Part shown: piece by piece, positions 19,301 to 29,033 of the stretch | Layout of the letters: every line of letters starts with the position of its first letter | How positions within the stretch are numbered: position 1 is the first letter of the stretch | Assembly: GCF_002327185.1 (NCBI RefSeq) | Contig: NZ_CP018624.1 | Span: forward strand, 434,001 to 498,000 | DNA: 64,000 bases | From: Clostridium chauvoei | Lineage (GTDB): Bacteria > Bacillota > Clostridia > Clostridiales > Clostridiaceae | Reading direction: 5' to 3' | Position numbers and translations under genes: made by a program | Notes under the pieces: model-generated | Told to the model about the DNA's origin: nothing | What the model saw: the letters and a program-made list of their open reading frames with translations, nothing else | The model's database searches: none

Positions 19301-22300
19301 GCCGAATAATGCTATAGATGGTAATGATACTACACAATTCCACTCAGCTGGAAATGCTATTGATAAACCAGTTATTTTTGATATGAAAAAAGCTTATCAA
19401 ATTGAAAAATTAGATTTATTATTTAGAGCTAATGGAAATGGTTCTGTAAAACGTGCTGAAATTTATAGTAGTTTAGATGGTATTACTTATGAAAAAGTAT
19501 TTAGTAATGCATCAGATTCAGAAAACCCAGCATGGACTACAGATGGTACAGTGAAAGCTATAGAATTTAAAAAGCCAATAAAAGCACGTTACTTTAAAAT
19601 TGTAACAAAGGAATCTATAGGAAACTTTATTGCTATGAGAGAATTTCGTCCATATAAAGTAGATGGAACTAATGGACAAGTTGTTGGGGATTGGAATAAT
19701 GGTGGTACTATCGAGGAAGGAGATTTAACTTTCCTTGAAAATTATAATGGTTTATCATCTGTAGATGCTGATTGGGATTATGTTTCAATGGCTGATTTAA
19801 ATTTAAATAAGATTATTGATTCATATGATATTTCATATGTAGCTAGTAAGCTACAGGGGGGAATTGTTCCTACTGAAGGGGGAAAAGTTTCTGGAGAAAT
19901 AATGTTAATACCAAGTAAAAGTGAAATTTTGGCAAATGAAACTTTTACAATTGATGTAGTAGGAACTGGACTATCAGATATGAATGCATTTAGTGCTGAA
20001 ATTCCATTAGATCCAAATAAATACGAGTTAGTTGGAACTCCAGAAGCAACAGTTTCTACAGCTAGTATGAGTAATTTATCTAAACTTAGATTACACAGTG
20101 ATAACTCACAACATATCTACGTGACATTTACAAATGTTGGAGATAATGTTAAAGTTAGTGGAACTGAAACAATTGCTAGAGTTACATTAAAAGCTAAAAA
20201 GGATATTAGCTTTGACATGGAAATGACACATGCATTAATAGTAGATAGTAACTTAAATTCTAAAGCTGCAATTGGAAAGATAACTGATCCAGAGGCTCCA
20301 CTACCAGAGGGAGCAGAATCAATAAGTAAGATTACTAAAGAAAGCATAACTGTAATTGGAGATGAATCACAATTACAACAAGGTATGGGATTAAATAAGT
20401 TAATAGATGGAACAACAAGCAGTGATGATAGCTCACGTATGGATTTAAAGTGGATATATAATGCAGACCAAGTAGATAAAGGTACTCTTCCATTTAAAAT
20501 GACATTCCAATTCAATGAACCAAAGACCTTTGATAATTTTATTATATACAATCGTATAAATTCTAAAGGAAGTAATAATATATCAGCTCTTAAAAAAGTA
20601 AAAGCTATAGGTTATTTAAATGGAGTAGAGACTGATTTAGGAGAAAAAGCTAATATTACAACATCACAAACTAAATATGAATTAAATAATCAACAGTTTG
20701 ATAAGATAGTAATTACAGCGTTAGAATCCAATAAGGATATTCATACATTAGCTATAAATGAAATTGAATTCTATGAGAAAAAAGGCGTAGATCCAACAGA
20801 AATTAAATTTGCAGAAGATACTCAATCACAAATATATCCTAATAAATTAGTTCCTATATCTGCAAATGTATTGCCGGATAATTCAAATAACTTAAATTAT
20901 AGAATTACTTCAAGTAATGAAGAAATTATAAAAGTAATACGTGTGGATAGTGATAATACTATAAATTATTATTTAAAGGGAGTTAATCCTGGAGTGGCAA
21001 CAATTACAGCTACAACAGCAGATGGAAAATTAAATGATAAAAAAGAAATAATAGTAACAGATGGTTTAGATAAGACATTATTAATTGAAACTATTGAAAA
21101 AGCTAAATCATATGCAAGTTTAAGTGAAATTTATACACAAGAAACTTATTCAGTTTTAGTTAAAGCAATAGAAAATGCAGAAAACCTATTAGAAAGTGCA
21201 AAAACAGAATCAGAACTTAGTGCTGCAATTATTTCATTAAGAACAGCTATAAATGGATTAAAAGAGCGTGATACAGTAGAAGAAGATATAATAGATTTTA
21301 ACAAATTAACTGCTATAGATGCTACAAGTGAAGCAGATAGAGACTTTAAAGAAAATGCCATAGATGGTGATGAAAATACAATTTGGCATTCAAGTTACCA
21401 AGCAGCAGATACTTTACCAGTTTCTATTACTGTTGAATTAGATAAAGCCTATACCTTAAATCAAATAGATTATATGCCAAGACAAAATAGCATTAATGGA
21501 CATATTACTGAATATAGAGTTGAAACCAGTTTAGATAATGAAAATTGGACAGAAGCTAGAACTGGAACTTTAAAAGAATCAAGTAATGGAACTGGATTAC
21601 TTGATAGAGGATACAATCCAATTCGATTTAATACTGTAAAGGCTAAATACGTTAAGTTTACAGCTCTTAAAACATTAGGAGGAACTCCTAATAAATATGC
21701 TAGTGTTGCAGAGTTAAGATTCTATGGACAAAGTGCACCAGTAGCAGCAGAATCTATTACTTTAAATAAGGAGTCATTAAGTCTTAAAGCTAATACATCA
21801 GAAAAGCTAATAGCTAAATTAAATCCAGTAGAGAGTAATGATAATATTATATGGAGTTCAAGTGATGAAAGTATTGCGGCTGTAGATGAAAATGGTAATG
21901 TTACGGCAATTGAAGTTGGTAAAGCAACAATTACGGCTGCAATTCCAAATGGTATAAAAGCTACAGCAACAATTACAGTTATAGCTAATAGAGACGAGTT
22001 AGATACAGAAATTATAGAGGCAGAAAAAATAATGAATGAAGAAAATGCAAAAGATAAATATTCAATATCTTCTTGGAAGGTATTTGAGGATGCATATAAT
22101 TCTGCTAAAGTATTAGGAGAAGATGCAACTCAAAAAGAAATAAACAATGTAAAAGATACATTAAAATCAGCTAGAGAAGGCTTATCACCTCGTACTAATA
22201 AAGATGAATTAAAGGTTAAAATAGAAGAGGGAAAAGTATTCTTATCAGAGGCTAACAAATATTCTAAAGCAACATTAAAGGTTTTAGCAGTAGCAATAGA

Positions 22301-23189
22301 GAATGCTGAAGCTATATTAGCAAGTGATGCTTCAACAGAAGATGATTTTTCAGCAGCAAATAAAGCTATTACTATTTCAATAGAAGGACTTTTTGATATT
22401 ACAGATATTAATAAAGTTTTAGAAGAAGCAAGTTCAAAGGTTGAAGAGGAATACACTCCAATTTCATACCTAGAATTTATAAATGCGAAAGCTGAACTTC
22501 AATCATTATTAGAAAGAGATGATGTTGATAGTAAAACTTTAGAAGATTCTAAAGCAAAGCTTCAAAATAAAATGAATCAATTAGTTAAACGTGCTGATAA
22601 ATTAGAATTAAACAATATAATAAAGGATGCTGAAAAATTAGTGGAAAATGATTATACACCAGCTAGTTTTGAAATATTTAAGAAAGCTCTTGAATCAGCA
22701 AAACAAATATTAGCAGATTTATCAGTTACACAAGATCAAGTTAACGAGGCGATATCAATATTAGAGGATTCAATTAAGAATTTAATTGAAAAGGATGATA
22801 CAGATCTTCCAGTAGAAATTGATAAAACTAAATTAGAAAAACTTATTAGTGATGCTAATAAGTTAAAGCAACCAGAGTATACTAAGGAAACTTGGAATAA
22901 ATTTAAGGATGCTTTAAATAATGCTATTAAGGTATTTGAAAATAAAGAATCAACTCAAAAGGATATTGATGATGCAGTAAAATTATTAAAGGAATCTATG
23001 AATTCTTTAAAGAAAATCTCAGCAGGTGGAAATACAAATAACAATCAAAATTCAACCACAGGTGGAGGTAAGGGTAATAATGGAACAGATTTACCAAATA
23101 CAGGGGGGATACCATCAACTGCTGTAGGAGTATTTGGATTATTGTCTTCAATATTAGGATTAGGAATAATTAAAAGAAGAAAGAAGTAA
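16378..23189 (+). pseudogene. Frameshifted LPXTG-anchored GH31 glycosidase, alpha-N-acetylgalactosaminidase-like, multi-modular
   Basis: As one gene it encodes about 2270 residues: a signal peptide ending near residue 33; a GH31 N-domain; the GH31 barrel with likely nucleophile Asp in GVKTDVAWVG (codon 17652) and acid/base Asp in YAGLWSGDQYGG (codon 17811); FN3 (about 18980-19230); CBM32 (19240-19670); type I dockerin (about 19687-19860); cohesin-like domain (19876-20285); second discoidin-like domain (20310-20790); Big_2; FIVAR; CBM32 (21270-21735); Big_2; five FIVAR-type repeats (21990-23010); and LPNTG (23091-23105) with a hydrophobic helix and RRKK tail. KTDVAW suggests mucin-directed Nag31 enzymes. 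The first frame ends at 17190; the second is open from about 17140. One extra A in the run 17132-17137 would join them. Confidence 0.85.
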
Positions 23190-23211
23190 TCAAAAGTATA
23201 AAATGTAGATG

Positions 23212-23245
23212 CAAGATGTGATTTATTATCACATCTTGTGTTCTA
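23212..23245 (+). terminator. Hairpin after the GH31 gene
   Basis: CAAGATGTGA (23212-23221) pairs with TCACATCTTG (23229-23238). The T-tract is weak, so termination may be partial and the next gene may be read through. Confidence 0.6.
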
Positions 23246-23276
23246 ATACTTATAAACAAGAATGGTGGTATAAAGG

Positions 23277-23723
23277 ATGAAAAAGCAAATTAATATTTTA
23301 GTAATTATATTAGTAGCTATTCTATTTGTAGGATGTCAGAGCTATAAAAGGGATACAGCCCCTGGAAAAATAATTGAAATTTCATTAGATGATGCAATAG
23401 AAAAATCTAAGACGGAAGATGAGATTATATTGCTTTTTACTCAATCAACATGTAAAGATTGCATAAATTTAAAAAAGATAGTAAATCCTTATTTAGAAAA
23501 TCATAATATTAAAATTAATGAAGTTATTTTAGATAATGAGGGGACTTCAGATGAAGAAATACAAAATAATCGTGAAAAAATAAATTCAATATTTCCAAAG
23601 TTTAATTCAACTCCATCAATGTATTATTTAGAAGATGGAAAAATTATTGATGAGATTTTTGAAGTTACAAATGAAAAGGAATTAGATGAATGGGTAATGA
23701 GGAATAAATTAGATTTAAAATAA
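23277..23723 (+). CDS. Thioredoxin-like lipoprotein
   Basis: A 148-residue exported protein. The N-terminus is a lipoprotein signal with lipobox LFVGC (cysteine near residue 20). A thioredoxin-like domain follows, with TQSTCKDC, a CxxC redox motif, and a cis-Pro-type STPSMYYLEDG strand later. Family members handle disulphides in secreted proteins or act as bacteriocin-accessory-like factors. It lies 88 bases after the surface glycosidase, on the same strand, with only a weak hairpin between. Confidence 0.75.
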   Translation: MKKQINILVIILVAILFVGCQSYKRDTAPGKIIEISLDDAIEKSKTEDEIILLFTQSTCKDCINLKKIVNPYLENHNIKINEVILDNEGTSDEEIQNNREKINSIFPKFNSTPSMYYLEDGKIIDEIFEVTNEKELDEWVMRNKLDLK

Positions 23724-23730
23724 ATATCTG

Positions 23731-23768
23731 AGGATACAATAATAGTAAAGATTATTGTATCCTTTTTT
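23731..23768 (+). terminator. Terminator after the thioredoxin-like lipoprotein
   Basis: AGGATACAATAAT (23731-23743) pairs with ATTATTGTATCCT (23751-23763), then T-run. Confidence 0.9.
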
Positions 23769-23856
23769 ATTAAAAGCAAAATGATTAAAAAACATAAAGA
23801 AAAATCGATAATTATAAAGTAATCAATAATATATAAGGATATATAAGGGGGAACTA

Positions 23857-25783
23857 ATGAGGAAGAAACAAAAAAGAAATTTATCTATATTTATATTGAT
23901 AATATTAGTAATAGGAGTGGTAAGTGGAGGGAGATATAGTTCTAATAAAAAATCAAAAGAATTATTTACTGAAAATATAGGTGATGAAAATAAAGAAATA
24001 CCATTAATTAAGGATAGTAAGATAATTATAAAACCTATAGAAAATGACATAGAAGTTATAAGACCATCTAATAATAACTATAATATTACAAGTAATGAAA
24101 AGGAAATAACCTTCACAGGAATGGCGGATCCAAAGTTGCCTTTAACAATTAATGGAGAAGATGTAGATTTATATTTTACAGGAAACTTTACAGTTATTAA
24201 GCCATTAAATGTTGGAAATAATTCTTTTGTTATTTCTAATGGAGAAAAAGTTATAACATACAATATTAATAGAAATTTTCAAATTATAGAGTCAACTATA
24301 CCTTCTGAAAAGATGGTAGTAGATAGTGACACAGAAGCTATTATTGAAGCAAAGCTTTATAGCGGATCTAAAGCTTATGCGATGATAAATGGTGAAAAAG
24401 TTAGATTAAAGCAGGTTGAGACAGATGAAGAAATAGATGCTAAAGATACTTCATATGCAAGATTTGAAGGGATTTATAAAATACCTAACACAGAAGAAGA
24501 TTTAAATTTAGGAAAAATAAAGTTTGTTGGAGAAGCTGAAGGAGCTGTTCAAGAAAAAGTTGGTGGAGAACTTATTGTAAATGGTAATAAAAATAAAATT
24601 AATAAAAAGATAAAAGTAAAAAATTATTCAGCGAAATTATATGATATAAAAAATATATGATATAAAAAATATATCATATATACCACTAAATAATATTGGT
24701 TCATTACCAAAAGGAACGATAGATTGTGCAACTTCAACTATTATTGTAGATAATAAAAAGTATTATAATTTATCTTCAGGGTTAAGAGTTAAAGAGCAAG
24801 ACTTAGAAGTAATTAAAGAAAATAATAATATAGAAAATAATATATCTAAGATTGAAATAACCGAAGATGAAAAATATGTTTCAGTTAAAGTTAAAGAAAG
24901 TGAAAAAGCATCATATATATTAAAAGTAAATGGAATAGATTATGACAATAAAAATACTTCAAATTATGGTGTGAAAAATATTAATTTTGATAATATATCA
25001 ATTGAATTTAATAATAGTATTTTAATAACTGATAAAATTAAATTTAATAATAATGAAATATTTAAAGATGCGGAATTAGTTAAAGGAGAAAAACCAACTT
25101 TAAAATTAAGTTTTAAAAATAAAGATGGATATTATGGACATCTAGCTAATTATGATGACGAAGGAAATTTAATAATTAAATTTAGAAAAAAAGTTAAATC
25201 AATAAAAGATTTAAAGGTTGTTATAGATTCAGGACATGGATTAATTGAAAATGGAATAAATGATCCAGGTGCATTAGGTTTTAATAATATAAATGAACAC
25301 GACATAAATGTAAAAATAGCAGAGCAAGTTAAAAATGAATTAGTAGAAAAGGGAGCTACAGTAGTTATTTTAGATACTAGTAATAAATTTTATAGTTTAG
25401 GAGAGAGACCAGAAGAAGCAGCAAAAATGGATGCAGATTTATTTATATCAATTCATAATAATTCAGGAGGTTCTGGAGAGTTTAATGCAAATGAAGTTTA
25501 TTATAATAAGCCATTTTCAAAAGCATTAGCACTACAAATAAATAAAGAAATATTAAGCGTTTATAAAAATGATTTATTTGGAGGAAATGAAGATAAGTAT
25601 AATAGGGGAACAAAGTGGGATTATTATACTGTTATTTTAGAAGAACATTGTCCTTCTGTATTAGTAGAAGTAGGTTATGTTGACAATGAAGTTTCTTTTA
25701 ATAAATTAATTGACCCTTTATATCAAGAAAAACTAGGAAAAGCAATAGCTAGTGGAATAGAAAAATATATAAATATAAATTAA
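23857..25783 (+). pseudogene. N-acetylmuramoyl-L-alanine amidase disrupted by a 16-bp tandem duplication
   Basis: Secreted or membrane-anchored peptidoglycan amidase. A membrane helix near residues 6-24 is followed by Ig-like beta-rich domains, then a C-terminal Amidase_3 domain (about 25210-25780). That domain has zinc ligands in VIDSGHG, NEHD and ISIHNNSG and the catalytic Glu in LVEVGYVDN. The first frame stops at 24658-24660; the rest is open in another frame down to 25783. Between them TATATGATATAAAAAA is repeated exactly (24638-24653 and 24654-24669). Removing one copy gives a single uninterrupted protein of about 636 residues reading LYDIKNISYIPLNNIG across the join. As it stands the zinc domain is cut off from its export signal. 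Confidence 0.9.
24638..24674. repeat. 16-bp tandem duplication inside the amidase gene
   Basis: Two exact copies of TATATGATATAAAAAA are followed by a partial third (TATAT). Because 16 is not a multiple of 3, the second copy shifts the frame and creates a TGA stop at 24658. Confidence 0.95.
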
Positions 25784-25793
25784 GTAATAAAAT

Positions 25794-25828
25794 GGTTATT
25801 GGAAAAATCCAATAATCTTTTTATTTTA
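25794..25828 (+). terminator. Terminator after the amidase gene
   Basis: GGTTATTGGA (25794-25803) pairs with TCCAATAATC (25808-25817) with one wobble, followed by TTTTTATTTT. Confidence 0.8.
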
Positions 25829-25859
25829 TAAATCTACTAAAGTATTTTAATTAATTGAT

Positions 25860-25889
25860 TTGACATATATAATAATGTTATCATATAAA
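25860..25889 (+). promoter_or_regulatory. Promoter of the methyltransferase gene
   Basis: TTGACA (25860-25865), an 18-base spacer and TATAAA (25884-25889). Confidence 0.6.
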
Positions 25890-25917
25890 AAATTAAAAAA
25901 TATAAGGTGTGTTAAAT

Positions 25918-27084
25918 ATGGAAGATTTAAAAAAAGCAATTCATGAAATTATAGAAGATAATATAATAAAAATAGTAGTTAGTAATAAAATGAATAAGGA
26001 TGTTGAATATAATAAAATAAATTTTACATTAAAAGAAAACTCTAAAAAGAAAAATTATTATCAAGTTGAAAAGTATACTGATAAACAAGTTTTTCATGAA
26101 AATATTGAAGTAAATGAATTAGAAAAAAAGCTTGTAAAATATGTATCATCTAATTATAAGCAAGTAGGAGCTTGGTCAAAAGAAACAACATTTGATTTAA
26201 AAATATCTAAAAAAGGGAAAGTTCATTTAGGAAAGAAAAGAAGTAGTAATATAAAGCTTGTTAATAAGGGACATAATAAAGAAAAAAATTATATACTTAA
26301 AGAAGGGATGATAATAGAACCTCTTATAGATTTAGGTGTTTTTACAAAAGAGGGAAAAGTTATTAATTCAAAGTATGATAAATATAAGCAAATAAATAGA
26401 TTTGTTGAAATTATCGATGATGAAATTAAAAAGAATGATTATAAAGAACTTACGATATTAGATTTTGGTTGTGGAAAATCTTACTTAACTTTTGTACTTT
26501 ATTATTACTTTGTAGAAATTAAAAAAATTAATGTTAAAATGATAGGATTAGATCTTAAAGAATATGTAATTAAAAAATGTAATGAAATAGCTAAAAGATA
26601 TAAGTATGAGAATCTACATTTTGAATTAGGAGATATAAATGGATTTAAATATAACAATAAAGTTGATATGGTAATTACATTACATGCTTGTGATACTGCA
26701 ACTGATTATGCTTTATATAATGCAATAAAGTGGAATAGTAAAATGATCTTCTCAGTTCCTTGTTGTCAACATGAATTTAATTCACAGATAAAAACAGAGG
26801 ATTTATCTATATTAACGAAGTATGGAATAGTACAAGAGAGAATTTCTGCACTTATGACAGATTCTGTAAGAGCTAATTTGTTAGAAGTATTAGGGTATAA
26901 AACACAATTACTAGAATTTATAGATATAGCCCACTCTCCTAAAAATATATTAATTAGAGCATCTAAAGCTAATATATCTAAAGATAAGAGATCTAAATCC
27001 TTAACAGAAGTTACTACTTTAATGAAAGAATTTAATTTAAACCCAACATTATTTAATTTATTGAAAAATGATAATTTAGTTTAA
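25918..27084 (+). CDS. SAM-dependent methyltransferase, Methyltransf_32-like
   Basis: A class I methyltransferase of 388 residues with an uncharacterised N-terminal domain (about 1-150). The C-terminal Rossmann domain shows motif I ILDFGCGKSYLTF, motif II MIGLDLKE, a conserved VITLHACDTATDYAL block and SVPCCQHEF. The DFGCGK and PCCQHE combination is what I associate with Methyltransf_32 proteins, whose bacterial members have no settled substrate. The start chosen is ATG 25918 behind SD aaggtg (25904-25909). The GTG at 25909 overlaps that SD and is rejected. It has its own promoter and terminator. Confidence 0.8.
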   Translation: MEDLKKAIHEIIEDNIIKIVVSNKMNKDVEYNKINFTLKENSKKKNYYQVEKYTDKQVFHENIEVNELEKKLVKYVSSNYKQVGAWSKETTFDLKISKKGKVHLGKKRSSNIKLVNKGHNKEKNYILKEGMIIEPLIDLGVFTKEGKVINSKYDKYKQINRFVEIIDDEIKKNDYKELTILDFGCGKSYLTFVLYYYFVEIKKINVKMIGLDLKEYVIKKCNEIAKRYKYENLHFELGDINGFKYNNKVDMVITLHACDTATDYALYNAIKWNSKMIFSVPCCQHEFNSQIKTEDLSILTKYGIVQERISALMTDSVRANLLEVLGYKTQLLEFIDIAHSPKNILIRASKANISKDKRSKSLTEVTTLMKEFNLNPTLFNLLKNDNLV

Positions 27085-27088
27085 TATT

Positions 27089-27127
27089 ATAAGCATTACT
27101 ATTTAAATGGTGATGCTTATTTTTTTA
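27089..27127 (+). terminator. Terminator after the methyltransferase gene
   Basis: ATAAGCATTA (27089-27098) pairs with TGATGCTTAT (27111-27120) with one wobble, followed by T7. Confidence 0.85.
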
Positions 27128-27147
27128 TATATACATATAGGGGGTTA

Positions 27148-27198
27148 TTTACAATTTGTATTGTTTGTATTATAATAAATAATACAAACAATACAAAT
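27148..27198 (+). promoter_or_regulatory. Promoter inside a perfect 20-bp inverted-repeat operator
   Basis: The arms ATTTGTATTGTTTGTATTAT (27154-27173) and ATAATACAAACAATACAAAT (27179-27198) are perfect complements around 5 bases. TTTACA (27148-27153), 17 bases and TATAAT (27171-27176) form a promoter lying mostly within the palindrome. This is almost certainly the autoregulatory operator of the GntR/YtrA gene that follows. Confidence 0.9.
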
Positions 27199-27212
27199 AG
27201 AAGGTGAAATTT

Positions 27213-27614
27213 ATGTTGATAAATTTAGATATGACTAGTACTGTTCCAATTTACGTTCAATTACGTAATGAAATTGTTATGGGAATAGGAAGAGGGGAGT
27301 TAGTTGCTGGACAGGGGCTTCCCACAGTAAGACAATTAGCAGAAGATATTGGAATAAATACTATGACTGTAAATAAGGCATATAATATTTTGAGGAATGA
27401 AGGATATATAGAAATAGATAGAAGACATGGAGCAAAAATAAATACTAATTTAGACATGAGTCAAGGATTTAAAGAGAAAATGGAACAAGAGCTTGAACTT
27501 ATAATTGTAGAGTCAGGGCTTCGAGGTATTGGATATGAGGATTTTATTAAGATGTGTAAAGAGATATTTGGAAATATGGAAGGTTTAAAAGTTATTGAAA
27601 AAGAAGGGTGGTAG
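27213..27614 (+). CDS. GntR-family (YtrA-type) transcriptional repressor
   Basis: A short GntR regulator of about 133 residues. It has a winged helix-turn-helix (PIYVQLRNEIVMGIGRGEL, then TVRQLAEDIGINTMTVNKAY and EGYIEIDRRHGAKI) and a small helical C-terminal dimerisation region, as in the YtrA subgroup that controls ABC-transporter or membrane-stress operons. The start chosen is ATG 27213, 6 bases after SD agaaggtg. The GTG at 27204 lies inside that SD and is rejected. The palindrome over its promoter implies autorepression together with the downstream membrane protein. Confidence 0.9.
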   Translation: MLINLDMTSTVPIYVQLRNEIVMGIGRGELVAGQGLPTVRQLAEDIGINTMTVNKAYNILRNEGYIEIDRRHGAKINTNLDMSQGFKEKMEQELELIIVESGLRGIGYEDFIKMCKEIFGNMEGLKVIEKEGW

Positions 27615-27622
27615 TATTCTAT

Positions 27623-29002
27623 ATGAGAATAATTTTATTATTTACAGGAGCAATTTTGTTAATTTCATTTTATATTAATAATCAATCAGCTGCTAAAAAC
27701 AATAATAATATTTTACTTGGAGTAACAATGCCTTTTGAAGGAATTAAAAATAAAAAAGTATTAAAAATTATACTAGATTATAAAAATGAAAATATTAAAT
27801 TTACTACTTTAAGTTTTGTAGTTCTTCTTCCTATATTATTTATGTCATATATTTCATTTCAATTTTTATATTTATTTTTATGGGTGTTAGTAATAATATA
27901 TGGTAGTAATAGGGTATTTTTAAAATACAATTATAAACTTAAAGAGTTAAAAAGAAAGAATAACTGGTTTATATCAAAGAAATATTTATTAACTATAGAC
28001 ACTGAAGTTTCAAGAATGAAAGATAAAATGCCAATTTCATGGTTATGGTTTATTCCAAGTATAATTATTTCAATTATGCCTATAGGTTTTTCTTTAATTA
28101 ATAGAAAAATACTAGGAACTCCTGATATTGTTATATCATTGACATCTATTATAACTACTGTAATTTTCATTATATTGCATAGAATATATTCTAAAAAAAG
28201 TACAGAAGTTTTTAGTGAAGATTCTAAGGTGAATTTAGCTTGTAATACAATATATAAAAGAACCTGGACTTTAGGATTTATTATAGCTGCAACTATTCAA
28301 AGTATAAGTTATTTATTAATATTTTTATTAACAATATTAGGGGAAATAAATATCTTATTATTTAGTTTAGTTGTTATCATACCTGTATTAATAATATTAT
28401 TAGGTGTATATTTTATTAATGATAAGATACGAGTAGAAAAGAATAGATTAATTAGAACTTCTGAAAATCCAATATATGTAGATAATGATGAGTATTGGAA
28501 AAATGGTGAATATAACAATCCTAATGATTATAGAACTATGGTAGAAAAGCGAGTAGGTTATGGTATGACTTATAATATGGCGACTAAAAAGGGGAAAATA
28601 ATGACTTATGGATCATATGTGTTTGGAATACTTATATCTGTTATTTTAATATTTATGTTTTTTATATTTGATTTTAGTAAAATTACTTTAACAATTAATA
28701 ATAATTTAGTTAAAATATCTGCACCTATATATGGAACAACTTTTAATATTGAAGATATTCAGGATATAACTAAAGTAGATAATATAAATAAAGGTATTAA
28801 AACTAATGGGATTGGAACTGATAGATATAGTTTAGGTCATTATAATATAGATGATTATGGAAATTCATTGTTATATATATATTCTAAAAATCCACCGTAT
28901 ATAGTAATTAAACTTAAAGATAAAAATCTTTTTATTAATGGAAAAAGTAAAGATGAGACGGAAATATATTATAATGATTTAATAAATAAATGGAAACATT
29001 AA
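27623..29002 (+). CDS. Multi-spanning membrane protein with DUF5808-like motif
   Basis: A protein of about 459 residues with several hydrophobic helices (residues 1-17, two near 55-85, pairs near 135-190 and 215-270, one near 335-355) and a C-terminal soluble domain. The NPNDYRTMVEKRVGYGMT block resembles the DUF5808 motif seen in DUF1648-type membrane proteins next to small GntR regulators. ATG 27623 lies about 11 bases after SD agggtgg, which overlaps the end of the regulator gene. It is co-transcribed with the regulator. Function unknown, possibly envelope stress; no ABC ATPase gene follows, unlike the ytr operon. Confidence 0.65.
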   Translation: MRIILLFTGAILLISFYINNQSAAKNNNNILLGVTMPFEGIKNKKVLKIILDYKNENIKFTTLSFVVLLPILFMSYISFQFLYLFLWVLVIIYGSNRVFLKYNYKLKELKRKNNWFISKKYLLTIDTEVSRMKDKMPISWLWFIPSIIISIMPIGFSLINRKILGTPDIVISLTSIITTVIFIILHRIYSKKSTEVFSEDSKVNLACNTIYKRTWTLGFIIAATIQSISYLLIFLLTILGEINILLFSLVVIIPVLIILLGVYFINDKIRVEKNRLIRTSENPIYVDNDEYWKNGEYNNPNDYRTMVEKRVGYGMTYNMATKKGKIMTYGSYVFGILISVILIFMFFIFDFSKITLTINNNLVKISAPIYGTTFNIEDIQDITKVDNINKGIKTNGIGTDRYSLGHYNIDDYGNSLLYIYSKNPPYIVIKLKDKNLFINGKSKDETEIYYNDLINKWKH

Positions 29003-29004
29003 TT

Positions 29005-29033
29005 AAAAAACGCACTTTTAAAGTGCGTTTTAA
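29005..29033. terminator. Bidirectional terminator between convergent genes
   Basis: AAACGCACTT and AAGTGCGTTT form a tight hairpin centred near 29019, flanked by A and T runs. Confidence 0.85.
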
